From Deinococcus sp. Marseille-Q6407 (GTDB lineage: Bacteria; Deinococcota; Deinococci; Deinococcales; Deinococcaceae), in contig NZ_CAMPFU010000001.1 of NCBI RefSeq assembly GCF_946848805.1, positions 88,001 to 152,000 on the forward strand: 64,000 bases of DNA, in the 5' to 3' direction. Positions 54,457 to 63,898 of this stretch are shown piece by piece. A program made the translations under genes and the position numbers. Every line of letters begins with the position of its first letter. The first letter of the stretch is position 1. The notes beneath the pieces were generated by a model, which did no database searches, was not told the DNA's origin, and saw only the letters and a list, made by a program, of their open reading frames with translations.

Positions 54457-57400
54457 GGAATTTGAAACGGCGGGCTACGGCGCGTCAGGGTTGGCCGAAG
54501 TGGGCCGCAGCCAGTGGCCTGTCCCTGGCCTTGCTGTGCTTCAGCAGTGCCCAGGCCCAGACGGGCAGTGCCAGTTACTGCACCGGCACTTTCGCGACTA
54601 TCAATGGCGGAACTGCGACTGGGTCCGGCCGTGTAGTTTGGCATAACCCATTTACTGGTTACAGCAAGACGCTGACGACTGGTGATACTTCTGACTTTTT
54701 CAGGAACGGTTTTAACAGTTCTCACTTAAACAATGCGGCCGTTGATCCACAAACCGGTTACATTTATTGGATCGACCGTGGTAATAAAGATGCGGTATTT
54801 TCTGGTTACTCTCGCTTAAACCGCTTTGGTATTGTGTGGCGCTATAATCCTTTTACGGAGGTGAAGACCAACCTTGGCTATTTAAACGCTGGGGCTGAGG
54901 GTGCCGAATATATTGGGGCAGCCATCTCTGGTGGAAACTTCATTTTTACATGGAGTGATTACACTTATGATTCTATTCCCCTCTCTACTCTTGATGGCGG
55001 CAATGCGAGCACCAAATACAATGTTACAAGAAATTCTTATGCCATCCCACAATCTAAGTCCAAGTCTTCTTACGGCACCAATGGTGACATTGCGGTGGAT
55101 AGCGCTAATAGAACTTGGCTGCTTTACCAGAACTCATCGGGGACGCCCTATTTGGGGCTTTTTGACCGGGTGAATGGACGCGTTACGTCAAGTCATGCAA
55201 TTACTGGCTTAGGGAGTGCCGCAAATAAAGCCAACGGTTTAGCATTCGACCCGGTCTATAATTATTTTTATGTCAGCGATGGGAAAACCATCTGGACCGT
55301 TGATGCCTCTACTTATCAAGCAGTGAGTGGCAATACCGTTTCACCTGGGTTGACTGACCTGGCGTCCTGTGGGATTGCCACCTTGGTCCCACAGGTTGAT
55401 AAATCGTTTGACCAGAGTACGGTTCAGATTGATCCTGCCACCGGAACGGCCAAGGCGCGGCTGACCATTACCGTCAGCAATCCTAATCGGGCGCCGGTCA
55501 TGATTTACCGGGACATCGTCGACAGCCTACCGGCCGGTTCGGGGGGCGGGCAGATGGTGGTCAGCAACACACCCAACTATCAGGCTGTCTGTGTGAACAG
55601 CAGCGGCGTGACCATCACCAACAATTCCGGCTACAACAGCCTGAGCTACGAAAGCAGCGATGGCAGCGGTGCGACGGTGCCCCCGGCGCCCACAGCGGGT
55701 GTGACACGGTGGGCTATTCCGGGCAATACCATCGTTCCGGCGGGCACCTGCCGTTTTAGCTTCGACGTGACCTTGCCGCGGGCCGGTACTTACAACAACA
55801 GCATTCCGGCCAATATCCGGACCAGCGGGGGCAACGACGCCGACGGCGCCCAGGCGACTATCACGGCATTGGCCGCGCCGACCATCGCCAAGGCTTATAG
55901 CCCCAAGTCCATTCCTGGAGACGGCAAAGCGACCAGTACCCTGACCATCACTCTGAACAACCCGGCCCCTGCGGCCACCACTCTGACGGCCCCACTGACC
56001 GATAACATCGGCAGTGGTCTGGAAATTACCGGCGTGACCACGACCTGTCCGGTCAAGGCCACCGTCAGCGGCAGCACCATCACCTATCCCAGTGGCGCGA
56101 CCCTGAACCCCGGCAGCTGTACCATCACCGCCGCGGTCCGCTCGACCAGGGCAGGCAGCTATCCCAACACGATTGCGGCGGGCGCGCTACAGACCAGCGC
56201 CGGCAGCAACGCCGCAGCGGCCAGCGATACCCTGACCGTAACCCCGGTGGCCGATCTGGCCGTCACCAAGACCGACAACGTGGACAGTGTCACGCTGGGT
56301 GGCAGCACCACTTATACCCTGCGCGTGACCAACAATGGACCGTCCAGCGTTTCCGGGGCCACCCTGACCGATACTCTGGGCACGGGGTTGACGCTGGGCA
56401 GCCTGACTTGCACGGCGGCGGCTGGAAATACCTGCACCACGGCGCCCACTAGCACTTCCACCACTCTGCCAGCGCTGGCAGCCGGTGCCTTCTACGAGGT
56501 GCAGGTCAGAGCCAACGTGACAGGCCGTGACAGCAACGGCAACGTGGTCAATACGGCGAGTGTGGCCGTACCTACCGGCACCACCGACCCCAACACTGCC
56601 AACAACAGCGCGTCGGACACCGATACCGTGATCAGCGCCGCGCCCCAGCTGAGCGTGACCAAAGTGGCCGATCAGAGCAGCTACCTGTCTGGTGGCAACG
56701 TGACCTACACCGTGACGGTGACCAACAGCACGCCGAACACCTTTACCACGGCGCCGCTGCAACTGCGCGACCTGCTGCCGCAGGGCCTACAACTCGTCAG
56801 CGTGAGCCGCAGTGGTGGCGCCGCCGGCACCGTAAGCAACGCCTCGCCTGCCGGCACCACTGGCGAAGTGACCTGGAACTTTACTCCTGGCTTGGGCCTG
56901 AATACGGGTGAGAGTGTCAGCTTTGCAGTTACCGCCACCATTCCCGACACCTACCTGGGCGGCCAGCTGACCAACCGGGTCAGCGTGGGCGGAGGCAGCA
57001 ACAATGGCGCGGCGGCGCCGGACCCGGCCTCCTGTACGGCGACCACCGGGCAGTGCGCCGCGGCGACCATCAGCGTGCAGGCCGCGCCGCCGCCCGCTGT
57101 GCAGCCCAACGAGCTTTCGAATTACACCACCTGCCTCGATTTCAGCAACGTGAACCTGTCCGGCTCCGGCACCCGCAGCTGGACGCTGGACGCGGGCAGC
57201 GGCATCACCCTGAACTACGCCGTGACCCTGTCCGGCCAGAGCCGCTCGGGCGACAGCCTGCAGACTTACCCGAGCAGTGACGGATATCAGAACTCCGGCT
57301 GGTACGGCTATTTCGGCAACCCTGCCAACAGTTCGCTGAAGCTGCAGGGCAATGGAGGTACATCCAGCCAAACCATGGACTTTCAGTTCTCAGCCTGGGC

Positions 57401-59045
57401 CACCCTGACAGACGGCACGCCTGTCCCGCTGACCCTGCTGACCGGAAGCACCGGAGACGACGGCACCAGTGAAAGCGTCAGCACCACGACCAACGGCACG
57501 GCGTTCGCGGCGGCATATGTCAGCAGCGCCGGCAAAAGCAATCGCAACCTGACGGTCAGTAACGGTGGCCGGACGGCCCAGGTTCAGACCAACCGGAACA
57601 ACACCCTAATTCTGGCGACTTCCAAGACGGCTTCGCAGAACGACCCCCTGATTCTGAACAATACGTTGCGGAGAGCATCGGGCAACGGCGCGACTGCCCA
57701 GGGCTTCTGCGCCGCGTTCTTCCATGATTACGGCGACGCGCCCAGCAGCTATGGCTCTGCACAGCACCTGCTGGAACCCGGGTTCAGTTCCTCGCTGGCT
57801 CCTGGCGCCACCTCGCTGGACAGCGTGACGGCGGCGACCCTGAACGCCACCTCGCCGGTGCGCCTGGGCGTCAGCGTCAGCACCGAGCCTCAGCCGCGTG
57901 GCACCAGTGGGAACGATGATACCTACGATGAAACGGCGCGGAATTTCCCGGCTTTGCAGCGCTATGGCAGCAGTTATTCGGTCACCCTTCCCTATGTGAA
58001 TGACACTGCCCAGAGCGCGCCTGTCACCGCCTGGATTGATTTCAACGGCAACGGCACCTTCGACGCGGCCGAGGCAGCCACCGCGCAGGCGGCTTCCGGC
58101 GCCGGCAGCGTGACCCTGAACTGGACCGGCGTGTCCCTTCCGGCCAACCTGTCCCGGACCTATGCCCGCCTGCGCATCTCTACCTCTGCGGCCGGCCCCA
58201 GCGGAACCCAGGCCAACGGCGAGGTGGAAGACCACCTGCTGACCGTGCAGGAGACCGCGCAGCTGCGCATCACCAAGCAGGTCAGTGACACTTACGTGAC
58301 CGTGACGGCCGATCCGGAAAACAGCGCCCAGTTCACGCTGAACCCCCGGCAGCTGATCTATACCTTGCAGGTGCAGAACACCGGCACCGCCACCGCCGAG
58401 AATGTGGTGGTCAGTGACCGGCTGCCCGACGGCCTGCAGTACAGCGCGGCGGGCAGCACGCCTCAGGCTGAAGTCAGCGGCCAGCAGCTGACCTACCGGC
58501 TGCCCTCGCTGGCGGCGGGCGGCAAGGCTGACATCCGGGTGGTGAGTAACGTGCAGGTCACTCCCAACCGGGTGCAGGGCCCCTACGAGAACACCGCCGC
58601 CGTGCAGGCCACCGGCGTGGCGCAGCAGAGTTCGGAAAAGCGCCGCACCGATCTGGTCTATACGCGGCTGTACAAGACCGTCCGCAACCTGACCCGGGGC
58701 GGCGCGGCATCCACCGCCGAAAAGGCCCAGCCTGGTGAGGCCCTTGAGTACTGCATCGCGGCCTACAACTATGGCAGCACCAGCCTGAGCAACTACGCCA
58801 TTTCCGACTATGTGCCGGGCAACACCCTGCCCAACGGCAAGGCTTTCTTGCGGTGGGCTGACGGCAGCGCCGTGACCACTACCCCGGCGCCGAGCACCGT
58901 CTATGACGCCTCATTCACCAGTTGGGATCCCGACGGCGCCGGCCCGCGCCCCGCCGTGCCGGTCAGCGGCCGCTGGACCACCAATAATTTTGTCTTGCCG
59001 GCCGGCGCCACCGCCAACTTCTGCTTTCAGGTGACCGTCAAGTAA
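54453..59045 (+). CDS. Giant exported DUF11/GEVED adhesin-like protein
   Basis: A 1530-residue secreted protein, last in a unit of three with 4-base overlaps. The signal peptide has a long basic start (MRNLKRRATARQ) and the core LSLALLCFSS (AQAQ). Residues about 50-310 look like a beta-propeller or similar receptor domain (AAVDPQTGYIYWIDRG, GDIAVDSANRTWLLY, GLAFDPVYNYFYVSDGKTIWTVD) and are coded by AT-rich DNA unlike the rest. DUF11 repeats follow (VTKTDNVDSVTLGGSTTYTL, VADQSSYLSGGNVTYTVT). Then comes a GEVED domain: HDYGDAPSSYG, WIDFNGNGTFDAAE (EF-hand-like) and NGEVEDHLL near 1255. Two more DUF11 domains end the protein. No membrane anchor is seen. Likely displayed on or released from the surface. 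Confidence 0.8.
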   Translation: MRNLKRRATARQGWPKWAAASGLSLALLCFSSAQAQTGSASYCTGTFATINGGTATGSGRVVWHNPFTGYSKTLTTGDTSDFFRNGFNSSHLNNAAVDPQTGYIYWIDRGNKDAVFSGYSRLNRFGIVWRYNPFTEVKTNLGYLNAGAEGAEYIGAAISGGNFIFTWSDYTYDSIPLSTLDGGNASTKYNVTRNSYAIPQSKSKSSYGTNGDIAVDSANRTWLLYQNSSGTPYLGLFDRVNGRVTSSHAITGLGSAANKANGLAFDPVYNYFYVSDGKTIWTVDASTYQAVSGNTVSPGLTDLASCGIATLVPQVDKSFDQSTVQIDPATGTAKARLTITVSNPNRAPVMIYRDIVDSLPAGSGGGQMVVSNTPNYQAVCVNSSGVTITNNSGYNSLSYESSDGSGATVPPAPTAGVTRWAIPGNTIVPAGTCRFSFDVTLPRAGTYNNSIPANIRTSGGNDADGAQATITALAAPTIAKAYSPKSIPGDGKATSTLTITLNNPAPAATTLTAPLTDNIGSGLEITGVTTTCPVKATVSGSTITYPSGATLNPGSCTITAAVRSTRAGSYPNTIAAGALQTSAGSNAAAASDTLTVTPVADLAVTKTDNVDSVTLGGSTTYTLRVTNNGPSSVSGATLTDTLGTGLTLGSLTCTAAAGNTCTTAPTSTSTTLPALAAGAFYEVQVRANVTGRDSNGNVVNTASVAVPTGTTDPNTANNSASDTDTVISAAPQLSVTKVADQSSYLSGGNVTYTVTVTNSTPNTFTTAPLQLRDLLPQGLQLVSVSRSGGAAGTVSNASPAGTTGEVTWNFTPGLGLNTGESVSFAVTATIPDTYLGGQLTNRVSVGGGSNNGAAAPDPASCTATTGQCAAATISVQAAPPPAVQPNELSNYTTCLDFSNVNLSGSGTRSWTLDAGSGITLNYAVTLSGQSRSGDSLQTYPSSDGYQNSGWYGYFGNPANSSLKLQGNGGTSSQTMDFQFSAWATLTDGTPVPLTLLTGSTGDDGTSESVSTTTNGTAFAAAYVSSAGKSNRNLTVSNGGRTAQVQTNRNNTLILATSKTASQNDPLILNNTLRRASGNGATAQGFCAAFFHDYGDAPSSYGSAQHLLEPGFSSSLAPGATSLDSVTAATLNATSPVRLGVSVSTEPQPRGTSGNDDTYDETARNFPALQRYGSSYSVTLPYVNDTAQSAPVTAWIDFNGNGTFDAAEAATAQAASGAGSVTLNWTGVSLPANLSRTYARLRISTSAAGPSGTQANGEVEDHLLTVQETAQLRITKQVSDTYVTVTADPENSAQFTLNPRQLIYTLQVQNTGTATAENVVVSDRLPDGLQYSAAGSTPQAEVSGQQLTYRLPSLAAGGKADIRVVSNVQVTPNRVQGPYENTAAVQATGVAQQSSEKRRTDLVYTRLYKTVRNLTRGGAASTAEKAQPGEALEYCIAAYNYGSTSLSNYAISDYVPGNTLPNGKAFLRWADGSAVTTTPAPSTVYDASFTSWDPDGAGPRPAVPVSGRWTTNNFVLPAGATANFCFQVTVK

Positions 59046-59087
59046 CCGCAAAGTAGGTTGAAGGTAGGTTTCTGGCTTCTCGTTCTT

Positions 59088-59122
59088 GGCCCCGCGCTCT
59101 ATATAAGGTGTGGGGCCTTTTC
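59088..59122 (+). terminator. Terminator of the DUF11/barrel operon
   Basis: Stem GGCCCC/GGGGCC (59088-59093 with 59112-59117), T-rich tail TTTTCC. It lies about 40 bases after the stop of the giant adhesin gene. Confidence 0.75.
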
Positions 59123-59185
59123 CGTGCTCCCGGCAGACGGGTGGTTTTTCTGGCGGCCCGCACTTTTCGGTGTGGGCGGCCCTGC

Positions 59186-59191
59186 TACCCT
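59186..59191 (+). promoter_or_regulatory. Leaderless-type -10 box at 59199 gene
   Basis: TACCCT, 7 bases before the ATG at 59199. Confidence 0.5.
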
Positions 59192-59198
59192 GGAGCTT

Positions 59199-59615
59199 AT
59201 GTCAGACGACTCCGCCATTCGCCGCAAACTGAAAGCCCTGGCGACCGCACTGCGCCAGTTCCACTCCGCGCTGCTGGACAAAGCCCGCGAGGACTACGAG
59301 TTCATGCACGGCCCGGTCAAAAGCCCCTACGAGATGTTCAATCTGGTGACCAGCCACCCCGATTTCCAGTGGCTGCGCCCGCTGTCGGGCCTGATGGCGA
59401 CCCTGGATGAGGTGCTGGACACCAAGGGCCTGGAGCTGACCGGCCAGCAGGTGCGCGACGTGCAGCAGGCGCTGGACGTGCTGTTCTCGCAGACTGAGCC
59501 GGCTTTTGCCGAGTTCCGCAAAGGCTACGACGCTGCCCGGGAACGCCCCGCTGTGGCGCAGGCCGACGCACGCTGGCGCGAGGTCCGTGATTCGCTGTCT
59601 GGCCTGAGCGCGTAA
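59199..59615 (+). CDS. Conserved hypothetical helical protein
   Basis: Not assigned to a family. 138 residues, all-alpha and soluble: [86 protein letters not shown]. It is preceded by a -10 box and followed by pth after 8 bases, so the two are likely one transcript. The upstream frame to 59058 crosses the terminator and is rejected. Confidence 0.75.
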   Translation: MSDDSAIRRKLKALATALRQFHSALLDKAREDYEFMHGPVKSPYEMFNLVTSHPDFQWLRPLSGLMATLDEVLDTKGLELTGQQVRDVQQALDVLFSQTEPAFAEFRKGYDAARERPAVAQADARWREVRDSLSGLSA

Positions 59616-59623
59616 GAGGCCGC

Positions 59624-60313
59624 ATGAAACTGATTGTGGGCCTGGGCAACCCAGGCGACAAATACGCGCAAACCCGCCACAACGCGGGCTGGCTGGTGGT
59701 GGACGAGCTGGCCCGGCGTCAGGACGGCCACTGGCGCCGGGACGGGGAAGCTGAACTCTGCGAGCTGCGGCTGGGTCAGGCGGCCGGTCAGCCCGGTGAA
59801 AAGGTGCTGCTGGTCAAGCCGCTGACGACCATGAACGCTTCCGGGCGGGCGGTGGCACCGCTGCTGGCCTATTACCGCCTAACGCCGGATGACCTGCTGG
59901 TGGTGCAGGACGATCTGGACAGTCCTTTTGGCCTGCTGAAGCTGCGGCACGGTGGCCGGCACGGCGGGCAAAATGGCCTGCGCGACATCATCCGGCTACT
60001 GGGCACCCAGGACTTTGATCGGCTCAAGCTGGGCATTTCGCGGCCGCCGGCAGGCCGTGACCCGGCCGACTGGGTGCTGAGCCGCTGGGCCGAAGCCGAG
60101 CGCCCGGTGCTGGAACAACTGGTGCACCTGGGCACTCAGGCTGCCGAGGTTTGGACCCTGCAGGGGCTGCACGAGGCGCAGGGCCGCTTTAATGGCACCG
60201 ATCTGCGGCCGGCTGCTCCGTCTGAAGTAAAGGCGCCAGTGGGGGAGAAGGCCGCGCCGGCGCTAACTGAGTCGCGCCTCCATCCCCACGCCCTGTTGGA
60301 CGAGGACAGCTGA
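59624..60313 (+). CDS. pth: Peptidyl-tRNA hydrolase
   Basis: Frees tRNA from peptidyl-tRNA dropped by ribosomes. 229 residues with all active residues: [20 protein letters not shown] (Asn8, His18 region), [13 protein letters not shown] (Asn), [11 protein letters not shown] (Asp) and [14 protein letters not shown] (Asn). The last 45 residues are an extra disordered tail compared with the usual 190. An AGAGG site precedes ATG, and it follows the helical protein gene by 8 bases. Confidence 0.95.
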   Translation: MKLIVGLGNPGDKYAQTRHNAGWLVVDELARRQDGHWRRDGEAELCELRLGQAAGQPGEKVLLVKPLTTMNASGRAVAPLLAYYRLTPDDLLVVQDDLDSPFGLLKLRHGGRHGGQNGLRDIIRLLGTQDFDRLKLGISRPPAGRDPADWVLSRWAEAERPVLEQLVHLGTQAAEVWTLQGLHEAQGRFNGTDLRPAAPSEVKAPVGEKAAPALTESRLHPHALLDEDS

Positions 60314-60360
60314 GAAGGGGTGGTTGCTCCTTTGCCCTGATCCGGGCCGGCCGGGTTTCT

Positions 60361-60366
60361 TATCAT
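60361..60366 (+). promoter_or_regulatory. -10 box of the DUF4126 gene
   Basis: TATCAT, 5 bases before the ATG at 60372. Confidence 0.5.
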
Positions 60367-60371
60367 CAGTT

Positions 60372-60932
60372 ATGGAACTGTTCTCCGGCCTGCTTCCGGC
60401 CCTGGGCCTTTCGGGCGCTGCGGGGCTGAATGCCTATATCCCGCTGCTGCTGGTCGGCCTGCTGGCCCATCAGGGCCTGGTGACCCTGAGCCCGCCGTTC
60501 GATCTGCTGGGCAATCCCTGGACCCTGCTGGTCATTTTTGCAGTGGGAGCGGTGGACTTTATCGGGGACAAGGTGCCGGGCATCGATCACCTGCTGCACC
60601 TGCTGAGCGGCTGGGTGGCCGCCGCTGCTGGAGCCATTCTGTTCGCCTCACAGTCGGGTCTGGCCGATGTGTCGCCGTCGCTGGCAGCGGTGCTGGGCTT
60701 GCTGGTGGCCGGCAGCGTGCAGGCGGGCCGCGCCGCCGTGCGCCCGGCGGCCACCACCCTGACCGCTGGCGTGGGGAACCCAGTCCTCAGTACGGTGGAA
60801 GATGGCCTGAGCCTGGGCCTCAGTGTGCTGGCGCTGTTTGTTCCGGCGTTGGCTGTGCTGGGTCTGCTGGGCTTGCTGTGGGCCGGCTGGCGGCTGTGGC
60901 AGCGCTGGCGGCGCCCGGCCAGGGTCGCCTGA
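60372..60932 (+). CDS. DUF4126-family membrane protein
   Basis: A 186-residue inner-membrane protein with about five hydrophobic segments. DUF4126 features are GLSGAAGLNAYIPLLLVGLLA, AVGAVDFIGDKVPGIDHLLH and TTLTAGVGNPVLSTVEDGLS. The tail is basic (WQRWRRPARVA), probably on the cytoplasmic side. No function is known. Start MELFSGLLPA; the 16 residues upstream are not conserved. Confidence 0.85.
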   Translation: MELFSGLLPALGLSGAAGLNAYIPLLLVGLLAHQGLVTLSPPFDLLGNPWTLLVIFAVGAVDFIGDKVPGIDHLLHLLSGWVAAAAGAILFASQSGLADVSPSLAAVLGLLVAGSVQAGRAAVRPAATTLTAGVGNPVLSTVEDGLSLGLSVLALFVPALAVLGLLGLLWAGWRLWQRWRRPARVA

Positions 60933-61030
60933 GGGCCAAATCATCCTGCCCACCCTTGTTTCCGGCGCAGTGACACTGTTCCTGCCTTACCGCAGGGACG
61001 CTTGGCCCTAAGGGGCGAATGTAAAGGGTG

Positions 61031-61039
61031 TGTTAGAAT
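61031..61039 (+). promoter_or_regulatory. Extended -10 promoter of the V/A-ATPase operon
   Basis: TGTTAGAAT: an extended -10 (TG, one base, TAGAAT). No good -35 is seen, as expected for the extended type. It leaves a leader of about 150 bases before the first ATPase gene. Confidence 0.55.
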
Positions 61040-61114
61040 CCAAGGCAGTCTGACGCAACTCAATAAGCGAGGGTCGGGCAACCTAAAGCAAGCTGTGCAG
61101 AAGGCACCCCAAGA

Positions 61115-61162
61115 CCCCACCCCGTGGGGCCTTCACTCTGAATGGAGCCCGTGAGGGCTTTT
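61115..61162 (+). promoter_or_regulatory. Leader hairpins before the ATPase operon
   Basis: Hairpin CCCCAC/GTGGGG (61115-61120 with 61124-61129), then AGCCC-GTGA-GGGCT with TTTT (61146-61162). The second looks like a weak terminator and lies 35 bases before the first start codon, so it may act as an attenuator. Confidence 0.4.
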
Positions 61163-61196
61163 CGGTGTGCCGGATGACGAAGAAAGGAGGAGGGAT

Positions 61197-61514
61197 TTGG
61201 ACGTCTCAAGTCGAATCTTGAGTGAACTGGCCGAGCGTGAAGCCGCGCTGGACGCGCAGATTGAAGCGGCACGCCAAGATGCGAGCCGTGAAGTGGAAGC
61301 CGCGGAAGCGGAAGCCGCCCGCATCCTCCGTGAAGCTCAGGAGCGCATGAAAGGCCAGCAGGCCGAGCATGATCAGCGCCTGACCGCCGAAACGGTACGC
61401 ATCCGTGAGGAGGCCAGGAGCAAGGCAACTGAGGGCACGGAGCGCGCCCGCGAGCACATGAGTGGCCGCATTCAGCAGGCCGCTGAGCATGTGCTCAAGG
61501 CGGTGCTGCCGTGA
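61197..61514 (+). CDS. V/A-type ATP synthase peripheral stalk subunit (G/H)
   Basis: Stalk subunit that pairs with subunit E in the Thermus-type V/A-ATPase. 105 residues in one long Ala/Glu-rich coiled-coil helix ([57 protein letters not shown]), no hydrophobic segment. Translation starts at TTG (61197), 6 bases after AGGAGG. The ATG-less open frame starting at 61167 is a worse choice. Its stop overlaps the subunit I start by 4 bases. Confidence 0.85.
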   Translation: MDVSSRILSELAEREAALDAQIEAARQDASREVEAAEAEAARILREAQERMKGQQAEHDQRLTAETVRIREEARSKATEGTERAREHMSGRIQQAAEHVLKAVLP

Positions 61515-63577
61515 TCAGTCCGATGCAGCAGGTGGTGATCGCCATGCGGCGCCGTGAAAGCGAAGCTGTGATCACTGCGCTGCAAAATGCCGGTGTCATC
61601 CACCTCAAGCCCATCGAGGGCAGCCCCCTGAAGTCCGACGCGGCCAACGAGCAGACCTCCGAGGAACTCAGGGAAACCGAGCGGCTGCTGGCCCGCGTGG
61701 AAAGTACCATTGCCGAACTGGGCGCGCAGCGTCCGGCCGAGATGGTGCACGGCAGTGTGCCGCCTCGCGGTGACTGGTCGGCGCGCATCGAGAATGTGGC
61801 GACCCCGGTGGCTGAACTGGCCCGCGAACGCACTGAAGTTCAGGGTGACGTGGACGTCGCTGCCGCTTACGCGGAACCGGCGGCAGCTCTGGCCCGTCTG
61901 GTGGGACCGCTGGACCGCAGCCGCCGCGTGGCTGTCATCCCCTTCCTGCTGCACGGCGAAACCGACCTGAATGAGGTTAAGGCTTCGCTGAGCGAGGCGC
62001 TAGGTGACCGTTACGAGCTGGCTGTTGAGTCTGGTGCGGCAGGCCGCGTGGGCGCTGTGGCGACTCTGGCCGGCGAACGCGACCTGGCCCGCACCGCGCT
62101 GGGCCGGGTCCGTCTGGCCGAAATGCGCCTGCCGGGCCGCTTCGAGGGCATACCCCTGGAGCAGGCCGCCAGTGAACTGGGACAGATCCGCACCGCTGGC
62201 CGTGACCGCCTGCAGGCGCTGAACGCCCGGCGCGACGCTCTGGCCGCACAACATGGCCCAGAGCTGTTCGCCCTGCGCGACGCGCTCAAGGATCAGGTGG
62301 CCGTGCATGACGTCCGCAGCGTGTCGGCCCGTGGCCGCTACTCGCTGGTGATGCAGGGTTACGTGCCGGTAGACCGCGTGGCGACCCTTGAAGCGGCGCT
62401 GAAGCCTTTTGGCGAAGGCACCGTTTACGAACTGCATCCTGTGAACGAGCATCACGACGATGCCATTCCGGTCGAGCTGAAAAACAGCAGCTACGTCCGG
62501 CCTTTCCAGATGGTGATGGGCCTGATGAGCCCGCCCAAGTACGGCACCTTTGACCCCACCTGGGTGATGGCTTATCTGATGCCGTTCCTGTTCGGCCTGA
62601 TTATCGGTGACGTGGGCTACGGCCTACTGTTTCTGCTGACGGGCCTGTGGCTCAAAGGCAAAGCCGACCGCGGCGAAAGCTGGACCGTGCCTCTGCTGGG
62701 CACCAAGTTGCTGCCAGAAACCCTGCGCGACGTGTGGAGCATCACCAGCGTGATGGCGTTCTGGACCATTTTGTGGGGCTTCCTGACCGGAGAATTCTTC
62801 GGCACCTGGGGCGAGCACCTGGGCCTGTTCTATCTGGATGAGCAGCGGCTCAACAACCTGTGGGGCTGGACCGGCGCCACGTTCCACGCTGAAGGTGCGC
62901 CGCACCATGGCCTGATTCCCACGCTGTTCCCCCGCCTGGAAACCGGCTACTTCAGCAACATCATGCTGATGATTGCGCTGCTGTTCGGTATCGTTCAGGT
63001 GCCTTGGGGCTGGGCTGTTCGCGTCCGCGAGGGCCTCAAGCACGGCGAATCGTCGCACATCTGGGAAGGTCTGGCGATGTTCGGCGGTGTGGTCGGCCTG
63101 ATTCTGATGGCATTCGTGACCAAGGCCGCCAGTGACTTCGGCCTGATGTTCAACTTCGCCAATCCCCTCGTCTGGCTGATGTGGCTGGGCTTTGCCACCT
63201 TCGTGGTGGGCTACCTGCGCGTCATCCGCGAATTCCCGATGCTGCCGGTCGAACTGATTTCTCAGGGCGGCTCGGTGCTGAGCTACGCCCGTATCTTCGC
63301 CGTCGGCCTGGTGTCGGCCATCATGGCCAAACTGGTGGCTGACCTCGGCTGGAACATGTACGAGAATATGGGTGTCTTTGGCGCCATTCTCGGTCTGGTC
63401 CTCGCCGTCATCCTGACCGTCCTGATCCTGGCTCTGACCCTGATCGGACACATCCTGCAGCCCATCCGTCTTCAGATGGTGGAATTCCTCAACCCCACCG
63501 GCTTCAACACTGAAACCAGCCCGGTGTACACCCCTCTTCGTCGCCTCAGCTCCGCAAACAGTGAGCTGGTGAAATAA
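61511..63577 (+). CDS. V/A-type ATP synthase subunit I
   Basis: Membrane stator subunit (equivalent of eukaryotic a) that forms the proton half-channels. 688 residues: a cytoplasmic coiled-coil half to about 340 ([39 protein letters not shown]), then [28 protein letters not shown] and about seven more membrane helices. The essential Arg for proton transfer is expected in the penultimate helices ([10 protein letters not shown]). It starts with GTG in the 4-base overlap with the G/H gene. Confidence 0.93.
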   Translation: MISPMQQVVIAMRRRESEAVITALQNAGVIHLKPIEGSPLKSDAANEQTSEELRETERLLARVESTIAELGAQRPAEMVHGSVPPRGDWSARIENVATPVAELARERTEVQGDVDVAAAYAEPAAALARLVGPLDRSRRVAVIPFLLHGETDLNEVKASLSEALGDRYELAVESGAAGRVGAVATLAGERDLARTALGRVRLAEMRLPGRFEGIPLEQAASELGQIRTAGRDRLQALNARRDALAAQHGPELFALRDALKDQVAVHDVRSVSARGRYSLVMQGYVPVDRVATLEAALKPFGEGTVYELHPVNEHHDDAIPVELKNSSYVRPFQMVMGLMSPPKYGTFDPTWVMAYLMPFLFGLIIGDVGYGLLFLLTGLWLKGKADRGESWTVPLLGTKLLPETLRDVWSITSVMAFWTILWGFLTGEFFGTWGEHLGLFYLDEQRLNNLWGWTGATFHAEGAPHHGLIPTLFPRLETGYFSNIMLMIALLFGIVQVPWGWAVRVREGLKHGESSHIWEGLAMFGGVVGLILMAFVTKAASDFGLMFNFANPLVWLMWLGFATFVVGYLRVIREFPMLPVELISQGGSVLSYARIFAVGLVSAIMAKLVADLGWNMYENMGVFGAILGLVLAVILTVLILALTLIGHILQPIRLQMVEFLNPTGFNTETSPVYTPLRRLSSANSELVK

Positions 63578-63600
63578 ACCCCCTTACAGGAGAAATGATT

Positions 63601-63897
63601 ATGACCAAATACAACAAGATTGCTTTCGTTGCCGTACTGTTCGCTCTGGCTGGCGTGGCTGGCGCTCAGGACACCGTGACCACCGGCGCTGCCAACAATG
63701 AAGGTCTGGCCGCCATCGGTAAGGGCCTGGCTCTGGGCCTGGGCGCTGTGGGCACCGGTCTGGCGCAGGCCCGCATCGGTTCGAGCCTGGTGGGCGCCGT
63801 GGCCGAAGACCCCAGCAAGTTCGGTCAGCTGCTGCTGGTCTTCCTGCTGCCTGAAACTCTGGTGATTCTGGGCTTCGTGGGCCTGTTCCTGATCTGA
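63601..63897 (+). CDS. V/A-type ATP synthase proteolipid subunit (K/L)
   Basis: Ring subunit carrying protons through the membrane. 98 residues with an N-terminal signal-like segment (TKYNKIAFVAVLFALAGVAG, then AQ), followed by two helices: LAAIGKGLALGLGAVGTGLAQ and QLLLVFLLPETLVILGFVGL. The proton-binding Glu is in LLPETLV near residue 84, and RIGSSLVGAVAEDPSKFG is the polar loop. The leading segment is also seen in the Thermus protein. ATG at 63601 fits GGAG better than ATG at 63595. Confidence 0.93.
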   Translation: MTKYNKIAFVAVLFALAGVAGAQDTVTTGAANNEGLAAIGKGLALGLGAVGTGLAQARIGSSLVGAVAEDPSKFGQLLLVFLLPETLVILGFVGLFLI

Positions 63898-63898
63898 T

